A stretch of 64,000 nucleotides of DNA. Source: Paraburkholderia monticola. GTDB taxonomy: Bacteria; Pseudomonadota; Gammaproteobacteria; Burkholderiales; Burkholderiaceae. The position numbers and the translations under genes were made by a program. Within the stretch, counting starts at the first letter, position 1. Each line of letters opens with the position of its first letter. Shown here piece after piece: positions 39,714 to 47,085 of the stretch. Location: assembly GCF_001580545.1 (NCBI RefSeq), contig NZ_LRBG01000004.1:186001-250000 (forward strand). The letters run 5' to 3'. The notes under the pieces were generated by a model, which saw only the letters and a list, made by a program, of their open reading frames with translations, did no database searches and was not told the origin of the DNA.

Positions 39714-40247
39714 TTATTTCTTCTTCGCTTTCTTCGCCGATTTGCTCGACTTCTCCGGCTTGTCGGCGCCTTTGCCCGACTTGCCGCCGCCCTTGCCCTT
39801 CTCCGGCGGCGCCAGCATCGTGCCGCGACACTTGCGGGCGCCGCAGCGGCATTCGTATTCCTTCTTCAGCTTTTTCGTCTGACGCGCGTCGATCACAAGG
39901 CCGTAGTCGTAAAAGACTTCCTCGCCTTCCGCGATATCGCGCAGCGCATGCACGTAGACGTGCCCGTCGATTTCCTCGGCCTCGCAGTTTGGCGCGCACG
40001 AATGGTTGATCCAGCGCGCGCTATTGCCGTTCACCTTCCCGTCGATGACCTTGCCGTTATCCAGCGCGAAATAAAACGTGTGATTCGGTTCAGCGGGATT
40101 ATGCGGATGACGGCGCAACGCTTCTTTCCAGCTAATCCGCTCGCCCTTGTATTCGATCAGCCGCTCGCCGGCCGCGATCGGCTCGAGAGCAAACACGCCT
40201 TTGCCGTGCACACCCGAACGGCGCACGGCGATCCTGCGTGAATTCAT
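39714..40247 (-). CDS. SET-domain protein (lysine methyltransferase-like)
   Basis: 177 residues. SET core from residue 5 with GVHGKGVFA, the cofactor/active-site motif NHSCAPNC at 81-88, catalytic YDYG at 113-116, and a post-SET Cys cluster CRCGARKC at 133-140 that should bind zinc with C84 or C88. The last 30 residues are almost all Lys, Gly, Ser and Ala. Bacterial SET proteins methylate Lys residues on chromatin-like or ribosomal targets in a few cases; the target here is unknown. AAGGA precedes ATG 40247. Confidence 0.87.
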   Translation of the reverse strand: MNSRRIAVRRSGVHGKGVFALEPIAAGERLIEYKGERISWKEALRRHPHNPAEPNHTFYFALDNGKVIDGKVNGNSARWINHSCAPNCEAEEIDGHVYVHALRDIAEGEEVFYDYGLVIDARQTKKLKKEYECRCGARKCRGTMLAPPEKGKGGGKSGKGADKPEKSSKSAKKAKKK

Positions 40248-40335
40248 TGAATGAATCCTTGTGAAGAACTGGGGAATGAAGTCTGGCAATCGTCAGGCGC
40301 GTCTTGCGCGCGGCTTTTTCTGACGCGAATAGCAA

Positions 40336-40360
40336 ACGCGGCGCCCTGCGAGCGCCGCGT
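40336..40360. terminator. Terminator-like hairpin after the flavin oxidoreductase gene
   Basis: ACGCGGCGC (40336-40344) and its exact complement (40352-40360) around a 7-base loop. In the minus direction only a weak T tract follows. Confidence 0.4.
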
Positions 40361-40459
40361 CGACTTGCGACGCGCATCGCGTCACAACCGGCATCCTACA
40401 CGCTGTCGACGGCTTCCTTCAACCGTCAGCCGATGCGTTCATTCAACCTGCGACGAGCG

Positions 40460-41572
40460 TCAGCGTTGACCGAACGAAATCTCCCCAAACAGCGCCTTCT
40501 GCTCGCGCGGTTGCGAACGCCAGTACTGCGGCGGCGCATCGACGGTTGCGCCGAGTTGAGCGGCGGCATGCCACGGCCAGCGCGGGTTATAGAGCAACGC
40601 GCGAGCCAGCGCGATCAGGTCGGCGTCGCCCGCTTCGATCAGTTGCTCGGCGTGCAACGGATCGGTGATGAGCCCCACGCCGATCGTCGTGAGACCGGTT
40701 GCGTGCTTGACCGCCCTGGCGAACGGAATCTGATAGCCGGGCTCGAGCGGAATTTTTTGCAACGGCGATACCCCGCCCGACGACACGTCGATCCAGTCGC
40801 AACCGCGCTTTTCCAGCTCGTGCGCAAATGCGATCGTGTCTTCGAGCGTCCAGCCGCCTTCGACCCAGTCGGTCGCCGACACGCGCACGCCGACCGGTTT
40901 GTCGGCAGGGAACGCGGCGCGCACGATGTCGAAGATTTCGAGCGGAAAACGCATGCGGTTTTCGAGCGAGCCGCCGTAGTCGTCGGTGCGCTGATTCGCG
41001 ATCGGCGACAGGAACTGATGCAGCAGATAGCCGTGCGCGGCATGTACTTCCAGCGCATTGATGCCCAGACGCGCGGCTCGCCGCGCGGATGCGGCGAACG
41101 CCTCGCGAATCCGGTTCAGGCCGGCCACATCGAGCGCAAGCGGCGGCTCCTCGCCCGGTTTGTGCGGCAGCGCCGACGGCGCATGCGGCAGCCACCCGCC
41201 TTGCGACACCGGAATCAGCTGGCCGCCGTCCCACGGCACATGGCTCGACGCCTTGCGGCCCGCATGCGCCAGTTGCATCGTCACGGTGATATTCGAATGC
41301 TTGCGGATCGCGGCCAGCACCGGCACGAGCGCCTCTTCGGTCGCGTCATCCCACAAGCCGAGATCGCCGGGGGTGATACGGCCATCCGGCTCGACCGCGG
41401 TCGCTTCGATGCACAGCATCCCCGCGCCGGACAGCGCGAGACTGCCAAGGTGAATCATGTGCCACGCGACCGCTTCACCGCGTTCCGCGGAGTACTGGCA
41501 CATCGGGGAGACGACGATACGATTGGGAAGCGTCACGCTACGCAGCGTGAGCGGAGAGAAAAGCGCGCTCAT
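40460..41572 (-). CDS. NADH:flavin oxidoreductase / old yellow enzyme family (YqjM/NamA type)
   Basis: 370-residue FMN-dependent ene-reductase. N-terminal FSPLTLRSVTLPNRIVVSPMCQYSA contains the Cys that tunes the flavin in the YqjM class; the substrate-binding pair HAAH is in VHAAHGYLLHQFLSP and the FMN phosphate region GVGLITDPLHAEQLI follows. Reduces activated C=C bonds of alpha,beta-unsaturated carbonyls. Cofactor preference and physiological substrate are not readable. Single gene. Confidence 0.9.
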   Translation of the reverse strand: MSALFSPLTLRSVTLPNRIVVSPMCQYSAERGEAVAWHMIHLGSLALSGAGMLCIEATAVEPDGRITPGDLGLWDDATEEALVPVLAAIRKHSNITVTMQLAHAGRKASSHVPWDGGQLIPVSQGGWLPHAPSALPHKPGEEPPLALDVAGLNRIREAFAASARRAARLGINALEVHAAHGYLLHQFLSPIANQRTDDYGGSLENRMRFPLEIFDIVRAAFPADKPVGVRVSATDWVEGGWTLEDTIAFAHELEKRGCDWIDVSSGGVSPLQKIPLEPGYQIPFARAVKHATGLTTIGVGLITDPLHAEQLIEAGDADLIALARALLYNPRWPWHAAAQLGATVDAPPQYWRSQPREQKALFGEISFGQR

Positions 41573-41681
41573 GGATGATGTCCGGTGAAAGCCCGAGAGC
41601 GATCGAGGATAGCACTGCAAGCGGTTTACTGCATGAACGTGGCGCCTGGCCGGGCGCTAGCGGGGCCATTCGGTCGGCCAA

Positions 41682-42395
41682 TCAGGCCTTCGGCTCGACC
41701 TGATCGAGCCACTCGCCGAACATCCGGCACGCGGCGGCTTCGAGGGCGGGGCCGTATTGAGCGGTGTCGGCCCGCAACTGACGCGCGTCGATGCCGTGGC
41801 CGGCCAGTTCATTCGCATTCCCAATCAGCCAGGGCTCGAACCGGTCGGTGCGGATCTCGGGATGACACTGCAAGCCCAGCACGTGATCGCCCCAGGCGAA
41901 GGCCTGATTCTCGCAGGCCGGCGTCGATGCGAGACGGGTCGCGTTGGCGGGTAGTTCGAAGGTATCGCCGTGCCAATGCAGCATCGACGTATGAGCGCCA
42001 TCCAGATGACGGAGCGGCGAGGCGCGGCCGGCATCCGTCAGCGTGAGCGGCGTCCAGCCGAGTTCGGCCTGAGCCGCGGGATAGACTCGCGCACCGAGCG
42101 CCCGCGCGACCAGCTGGGCGCCCAGACAGATGCCGAGCGTCGGCAGACCGGCCGCGATGCGCTTTTCGATCAACGACAGCAGCGGCGTGAGCGTGGGGTA
42201 CAGCGCGTCGTCGGTGGCACTGATGGGGCCGCCGAGGACGACCAGCAGCGACGCCGCCACCGGATTGGGCGCCTCGATGCGGGCCACGCCCACGTCGAGA
42301 TAACGGACCGGACGCCCGCGCTCGCCGAGCACGAGCTCGAGACTCCCCAGATCCTCGAAGTGCACATGGCGAATGGCCAGTACTTCCCGATTCAT
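41682..42395 (-). CDS. Class I glutamine amidotransferase-like protein
   Basis: 237 residues. Catalytic Cys90 in LGICLGAQL, and His178/Glu180 in QCHPEI complete the triad. It is a stand-alone domain of the GuaA-N-like YfeJ type, with no synthase partner nearby. Its role is unknown; such proteins are often annotated as glutamine amidotransferases acting on gamma-glutamyl compounds. Confidence 0.85.
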   Translation of the reverse strand: MNREVLAIRHVHFEDLGSLELVLGERGRPVRYLDVGVARIEAPNPVAASLLVVLGGPISATDDALYPTLTPLLSLIEKRIAAGLPTLGICLGAQLVARALGARVYPAAQAELGWTPLTLTDAGRASPLRHLDGAHTSMLHWHGDTFELPANATRLASTPACENQAFAWGDHVLGLQCHPEIRTDRFEPWLIGNANELAGHGIDARQLRADTAQYGPALEAAACRMFGEWLDQVEPKA

Positions 42396-42461
42396 CGGCC
42401 TGCCCTATCCTCAGGTTAACTAACGACTTGCCGAGAGCGACTCTATCCTCACACGGCACCA

Positions 42462-42503
42462 GCCGGCAACGGCGGGAGGCTTGCGCCGCCCGCCGTTGCC
42501 GGC
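42462..42503. terminator. Perfect 15-bp GC-rich hairpin after the marR gene
   Basis: GCCGGCAACGGCGGG (42462-42476) and its exact complement (42489-42503) with a 12-base loop. No U-tract in either direction, so either a factor-assisted terminator or an mRNA 3' stabiliser for the MarR transcript. Confidence 0.45.
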
Positions 42504-42540
42504 CAGGCCATGTTAGCGGATTGCCCCGGAAAACGTCGCG

Positions 42541-43179
42541 TTACTGGGCGAAGATTTTCCAGGTTTTCTTCTGGGTGGCGACGTCCGCGGTCTCGTGCAC
42601 GGAGCAGTCAAGACGCAGATCGGTGTCCGACATGTTCAGGTCGAGCGCGGCGCAGTGATGCGGCGTCTTCTTCGGATTCTTGCTCGGCTGGAAATGCGTG
42701 CAGCTCAGGCACATGCGATGCGACGGCATCGTCTCTTGCGCTTCGAGCTGATAGATGGTCTTGAGCAGCGTGCGGTAGAACACGGCCTGCTCGTCGTCGC
42801 GCAGCGTGCCGACCGCCTTGGCCAGGAAGTCCGGCCATTGCGCGGCGCGCTTGGCAGCGGTGCGGCCACGCGAAGTCAGGCGTACCGCGAGCGCGCGACC
42901 GTCGTCGAGTGCGCGACGCTTTTCGACGAGGCCCTTGGTTTCGAGCGTGCTCACCGCATCGCTGGTGGTCGCGGCGGTCAGCGCCGTTTCACGCGCGATT
43001 TCGCCGAGACGCATTGGCCCCTTGCGTTGCATCAATAGCACGAGGATTTCGCCCTGGGTCGGCGTCAGGCCTGCGCCTTCCGCCCATTCCCAAGCCTGGC
43101 TTCGCATCGCCGTGCTCAATCGCAAGAGGCTGTGGGTCACTCGCCCGGTTGCCTGTTCTCCGTATACGCCTTCGCTCAT
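42541..43179 (-). CDS. MarR-family regulator with C-terminal four-cysteine tail
   Basis: 212 residues, about 60 longer than a normal MarR. Residues 10-150 form the winged helix domain (LGEIARETALTAATTSDAVSTLETKGLVEKRRALDDGRA). The tail has C157-x2-C160, HHC176 and LDC192, with the context MCLSCTHFQP and DLRLDC; these should bind zinc or an iron-sulfur cluster. I recall similar tails in other Burkholderia and Bordetella MarR proteins. The ligand and target genes are not evident. Confidence 0.88.
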   Translation of the reverse strand: MSEGVYGEQATGRVTHSLLRLSTAMRSQAWEWAEGAGLTPTQGEILVLLMQRKGPMRLGEIARETALTAATTSDAVSTLETKGLVEKRRALDDGRALAVRLTSRGRTAAKRAAQWPDFLAKAVGTLRDDEQAVFYRTLLKTIYQLEAQETMPSHRMCLSCTHFQPSKNPKKTPHHCAALDLNMSDTDLRLDCSVHETADVATQKKTWKIFAQ

Positions 43180-43750
43180 AATCTTCGATTCGTTTATTTA
43201 CCGCTTTGGTGCGATGCCGGCGACTGCCTGCCGGGATACGCCCGTTGCGTGTGTGGGGTCGCTTCGCCCAACCGTGGATGAAGCCGTTGGTACTATCTCA
43301 AAAATACACCGCCTTGGAGGTCTCTGGCGGCGAAAAACGACATTCTATGCGAGAGCTGCAAATCGTACAGCTAACTTATCCAACGGGAGCTGTGGATAAG
43401 CAGGGGAAAACGCCTGGACAGCCTGTGTACTGTTTCGCAACAAGCACTTGGAGCGTGTCGAACGTTTCCTCGGTTGCGCTTGCCGGTCGTGGCCGACGCG
43501 TGTTTTCCAAGCCCAGTTATCATTTCCCCAGCGCGTTGACTTTGCAAGAAATTATTCAGTTGTCCACAGGCTTCGGCAATGCCTGCTTACGACTACTACG
43601 CCTGTATACGTAAACTTTCGGCAAACCTGAAGGGTTGCGGGCGTAAAAAATCATAAAAATTTTCTTACGAAAAAAAACCCGCACAGGGCGGGTTTCCTCG
43701 AAACGTCGCGTACGAAGCGCACGCAAGCGGGTTTCATCAGGTATTCGCGA
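43180..43750. other. Long intergenic region with paired DnaA boxes (segment 1)
   Basis: 571 bp between marR and the YbdK-type ligase gene. Contains a perfect DnaA box on the minus strand (TTATCCACA, 43391-43399), TTATCCAAC at 43376-43384, and TTGTCCACA (8 of 9) at 43560-43568. CTTATCCA and TGGATAAG (43375-43382 / 43393-43400) form a perfect inverted pair 10 bases apart. GTATAC (43604) and GTAAAC (43610) motifs recur here as in segment 2. The terminator at 43670-43695 and the marR promoter are also inside. Frames in it show no protein-like features. Confidence 0.6.
43670..43695 (-). terminator. Terminator of the YbdK-type ligase gene
   Basis: On the minus strand AAACCCGC, loop CCTGT, GCGGGTTT, then TTTTTTC. 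About 55 bp past the stop. Confidence 0.88.
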
Positions 43751-44866
43751 CTACGCGCGCCACTGCAAACACTGCTGCCGCACCGCTTCGTGCAAGGACT
43801 TTTCCTGCGCAAACACGCTGCGCAGCCATGTCGCGTCATTGACCTGACCACGCGCGATCGCGCCGATTTCGGCCAGCGCGTTGACCGAACCGAGGGCCTG
43901 CGCATGCGGTCCGATCCGCTCGAGCGTTTCGAGGATGTCCTCGGAAATCGTCTTGCGTTCACCGGTTTGCGGATCGATGCAGGTGCCGCCGAGTCCGAAG
44001 CGGCAGGCTTCGAAACGGTTGAACGTGTAGACCAGATAGTCGTCTTCCTTCGGCGTGATCGGCTTGTCGAGAAGCAGATGACGCGCAAGCGTCTGGATGT
44101 AGCAGGCGATCGCCGCGGCGCGATCCACCGAAAACGGCGTATCCATCACCCGTACTTCGATCGTGCCGAAGCCCGGCTTCGGGCGAATATCCCAGTAGAA
44201 ATCCTTCATGCTGTTGACCACACCCGTGTGGACCATCTTCGAGAAATACTCCTCGAAGCTGTCCCACGTCAGCACGAACGGCGCGCGCCCCGACAGCGGA
44301 AACGCGAACACGGAATTCAGTCGTGCCGAATGAAATCCGGTATCGACGCCCTGTACGAAAGGCGAAGATGCCGACAGCGCAATGAAATGCGGGATGAAGC
44401 GCGACATCGAATGCAGCAGATACAGCGCGCTGTTCGGATTCGGGCAACCGATGTGCACGTGCTGGCCGAACACCGTGAACTGCTTCGCCAGATAGCCGTA
44501 CAGCTCGGAAAGATACTGGAAGCGAGGCGTATCGACGATCTGCCGCTCGCTCCATTGCTGGAACGCATGCGTGCCGCCGCCGCACAGACCGACGTTCAGA
44601 TGATCGGCCGCCGACACCAGCGTGTCGCGAATCTTGTGCAGATCGGTGACCGCCTGCTCATGCGAAGTGCAGATGCCGGTCGACAGCTCGATCATGCTTT
44701 CGGTGATTTCCGGCGTGATATTGCCGGGGATTTTTTCGTCCTTGATGAGACGCAGCAGATCCGTGCCGGCTTTGGTCAGATCATAGTCGTGTGTATTGAC
44801 GATCTGCATTTCGAGTTCGATACCGAACGTGAACGGTTTCGAATCGATGAAGGGTTCGAGTGACAT
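43751..44866 (-). CDS. Carboxylate-amine ligase, YbdK/GCS2-type glutamate-cysteine ligase
   Basis: 371 residues. GCS2-family ATP-grasp-like ligase joining glutamate and cysteine with low activity in E. coli YbdK; here it may support glutathione-like synthesis. Conserved [13 protein letters not shown] near residue 13, [19 protein letters not shown], and [13 protein letters not shown] 44866 has AGGGGA upstream; an earlier frame start adds 23 residues unlike the family. Downstream of the antiporter gene and separated from it by a long perfect hairpin. Confidence 0.88.
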   Translation of the reverse strand: MSLEPFIDSKPFTFGIELEMQIVNTHDYDLTKAGTDLLRLIKDEKIPGNITPEITESMIELSTGICTSHEQAVTDLHKIRDTLVSAADHLNVGLCGGGTHAFQQWSERQIVDTPRFQYLSELYGYLAKQFTVFGQHVHIGCPNPNSALYLLHSMSRFIPHFIALSASSPFVQGVDTGFHSARLNSVFAFPLSGRAPFVLTWDSFEEYFSKMVHTGVVNSMKDFYWDIRPKPGFGTIEVRVMDTPFSVDRAAAIACYIQTLARHLLLDKPITPKEDDYLVYTFNRFEACRFGLGGTCIDPQTGERKTISEDILETLERIGPHAQALGSVNALAEIGAIARGQVNDATWLRSVFAQEKSLHEAVRQQCLQWRA

Positions 44867-44916
44867 GGCGTCCCCTGGGTCAGGTCGTTTGAGGCGAAAG
44901 TAGTGAAAACCGGGTC

Positions 44917-44952
44917 CGTGAAACGCGCGTGGCAACCCACGCGCGTTTCACG
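44917..44952. terminator. Perfect 16-bp hairpin between antiporter and ligase genes
   Basis: CGTGAAACGCGCGTGG (44917-44932), loop CAAC, exact complement (44937-44952), touching the antiporter stop at 44954. In the minus direction GGTTTTC follows after six bases. Half-sites CGTGAAA and TTTCACG resemble split parS halves, but the spacing rules out a parS site. Confidence 0.55.
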
Positions 44953-44953
44953 C

Positions 44954-46159
44954 TTAGTTTTCGCGCCGCTCGGACACGAGCGCGAGGCTGCGATAGACGA
45001 GCCACGGCCCGAGAATCTGCAGCACGAAAATCGAACACATGACGATCGCGCGCAGTTGCGGATCGAAATTCGGATACAGGTTGTACGTGTCGTCCACGAG
45101 CAGATACGCGAGTGCCGACATCGGCGACAGCGATAGCCCGAGCGCGACGCCCTGCTTCCAGTTCAGGCCGCTTGGCTTCGCGAACGCCAGCACGCCGACC
45201 AGCTTCGCAACGAGCCGCGCAACGATCAGGCCCAGCGCCGCGACTCCGCCCAACGCGATGTGCTTCCATTCGAACGACGTCAGCGTCAGCACGAACAGGA
45301 TCACGGTCAGCAGCCAGCCCGCCGTGCCGAAATGCTCAGGCCACAACTGCGGACGCGCTTCGTGATTCTTCACGATGATGCCCGCGGCGAGCAACGCGAG
45401 AATAGTCGACAGCTTGAACAGGTGCGCAACGGCGATCGCGAGCAGCACGAGACCGAACAACGCGACGAACGAATGCTCGTCGTGCATGTTCAGCCGCCGA
45501 TAGAAGAACGTGCAGGTGCGCGCGAGCAGATAGGCGAGCACGAGCGAGCCGACCAGCAGATACAACGGCTGCAGGATCGTCGCGAACACGTTGCCGTAAG
45601 CCTCCTGATGCAGCCAGCTCGACACGAGTTTTTCGATCACCACCGCGTACATGCTGTTCAGCGCGGTCAAGGTCAGAAGACGCTGCGTGACCTGCCCTTC
45701 GGCGCGCAGTTCGGTTTTGAGCTGGATCACCATCGCGGGCGAGGTCGCCATCGCGATGGCGGCCAGCACGGTCGCGACCATCAACGGCACGTGCAGAAAC
45801 AGCAGCACCGGCAGCACCAGCACGAAAGTCAGCGTGGCTTCGGCGACGCTCGACAGGATCAGCCACGGATTTCGGCGGATCCAGCGCAGATCGAGCCGGC
45901 TGCCCAATTCGAACAGCAACAGGCCGAGCGCGACGTCGAGCAGCGGCCGCGCGGCGCTCGCGGAATCCGCATCGATCACGCCAAATCCGGCCGCGCCGGC
46001 CACGAGGCCGATCACCGCATAGCCGGAAATGCGCGGTAAACGCCACGCGCGAAAGCACAGCTCGCCGCACAGACCGGCAGCAAGCAACGCAAGTCCCGCC
46101 CAGAAAATGGCGTCAGGTGAAAGCGGCCACGCTGGCAGAAACGAAAACGCCGAATTCAT
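44954..46159 (-). CDS. Monovalent cation:proton antiporter, CPA2/Kef type
   Basis: 401 residues with about 12 hydrophobic segments. N-terminal LGLLLFELGSRLDL and GYAVIGLVAG, central LLTLTALNSMYAVVIEKLV, and the charged SALAYLLVDD region resemble Kef/NhaS4-type membrane domains. No C-terminal KTN (NAD-binding) domain, so not full-length KefB/C. Exchanges sodium or potassium for protons in the inner membrane; which ion is not evident. AAGGAGAA precedes ATG 46159. Confidence 0.82.
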   Translation of the reverse strand: MNSAFSFLPAWPLSPDAIFWAGLALLAAGLCGELCFRAWRLPRISGYAVIGLVAGAAGFGVIDADSASAARPLLDVALGLLLFELGSRLDLRWIRRNPWLILSSVAEATLTFVLVLPVLLFLHVPLMVATVLAAIAMATSPAMVIQLKTELRAEGQVTQRLLTLTALNSMYAVVIEKLVSSWLHQEAYGNVFATILQPLYLLVGSLVLAYLLARTCTFFYRRLNMHDEHSFVALFGLVLLAIAVAHLFKLSTILALLAAGIIVKNHEARPQLWPEHFGTAGWLLTVILFVLTLTSFEWKHIALGGVAALGLIVARLVAKLVGVLAFAKPSGLNWKQGVALGLSLSPMSALAYLLVDDTYNLYPNFDPQLRAIVMCSIFVLQILGPWLVYRSLALVSERREN

Positions 46160-47085
46160 CGTAATGGGTTCTCCTTGGCAGCAACGGCAGACGACACGAA
46201 CCGGCGCACACGCACGCCGTGGCACGAGCGGAACGAGAGCGCTCGTTGTCGCAAGCGCTTCGCGAAGTCAGCGTTGCGAGGTTTCTATGATCGGATGATC
46301 GGAATGCGCCGCGGCCGCAAAGAACCGCACAGAGCCCGGCACATTCACGGATGCGGCTGTAGCAACAGGCACGGTGAAAGAACGCCGTCGACTTTGAATC
46401 AGATTCTGTTTGACCGGCACCGTTCCGTTGCTGCGTGTGCCATCAAACGCGATGGCACGACGCGGAAAAGAACGGGGATTGTGCCATAGCTTTTTCCGCG
46501 TTGACCGAAAAGACGTTAACTCGCAGGCAAAACGGTAAATAAGTACGTTATTTTCGCGACGTACGGAAAAAGCGACCTTTTTTCGAGACATCGCGTCAAT
46601 TTCGCCGACGTCGCAAACGGCGAATCCGGGCACGAGTGTCACCGCTAAGTGTGTGATTTCGATGTGCGGTTTCGTCTGGGCTTTTCCCGCTCGGTTGTCG
46701 ATGGACTTCAACGTATACGTGGTGCGGCGAGAAATCGGTTTACGCGAACTCGAACGCGATTCGGGCAGCCCGATAGGCGGGGCGTTAGCCCCCGGCTTTG
46801 CTGTTTACTGGTTTACCGTATGTATACGTAGTAACAGTTAACAAGCTGCCTCCGTTTCTGTGGATAACCCGGGTTTACTGAAATGAATCAGCAAGTTGCG
46901 GACCGCATAACCGGATGCACAGCGTGTGCGGCAACAGCCGGTATACAGGGGTAACTTTTTGGGTTTTTTCGCGACGGTCGAGTTACCCCGTTTACGTCCA
47001 CAACGGTTCCACACGACTTGCGCTGGTTAACTGTGCGGTTATCCACAAGTTGCGGTGGATAAGCCGAGAGGGTGGTTTACGTCGG
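46160..47085. other. Candidate replication origin region (segment 2)
   Basis: 926 bp without a gene. Perfect DnaA boxes at 46859-46867 (minus) and 47039-47047 (plus), with TTATCCACC (8 of 9) at 47054-47062 on the minus strand. The last two form a perfect inverted pair TTATCCAC / GTGGATAA eight bases apart. GTTTAC occurs at 46738, 46803, 46811, 46873, 46990 and 47075; GTTAAC at 46515, 46837, 47026 and 47085; GTATAC at 46713, 46822 and 46941. AT-richer patches lie at about 46500-46590 and 46950-46970. A 14-bp palindrome GTCGGTTAACCGAC (47081-47094) overlaps the mnmC stop. Confidence 0.6.

Noticed and set aside
40336..40360. Possible REP-type repeat after the flavin oxidoreductase gene
   Set aside because: Only one copy noticed, so kept only as a terminator-like hairpin.
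43206..43613. 135-codon plus-strand frame over the DnaA boxes of segment 1
   Set aside because: Composition is not protein-like and it overlaps the regulatory region of marR.
44917..44952. Palindrome with CGTGAAA / TTTCACG halves considered as parS
   Set aside because: The half-sites are separated and reversed relative to the parS core, so ParB would not recognise it as a site.
46268..46711. 147-codon minus-strand frame in the candidate origin region
   Set aside because: No ribosome site, no domain-like sequence and irregular codon use; it runs through an intergenic region.
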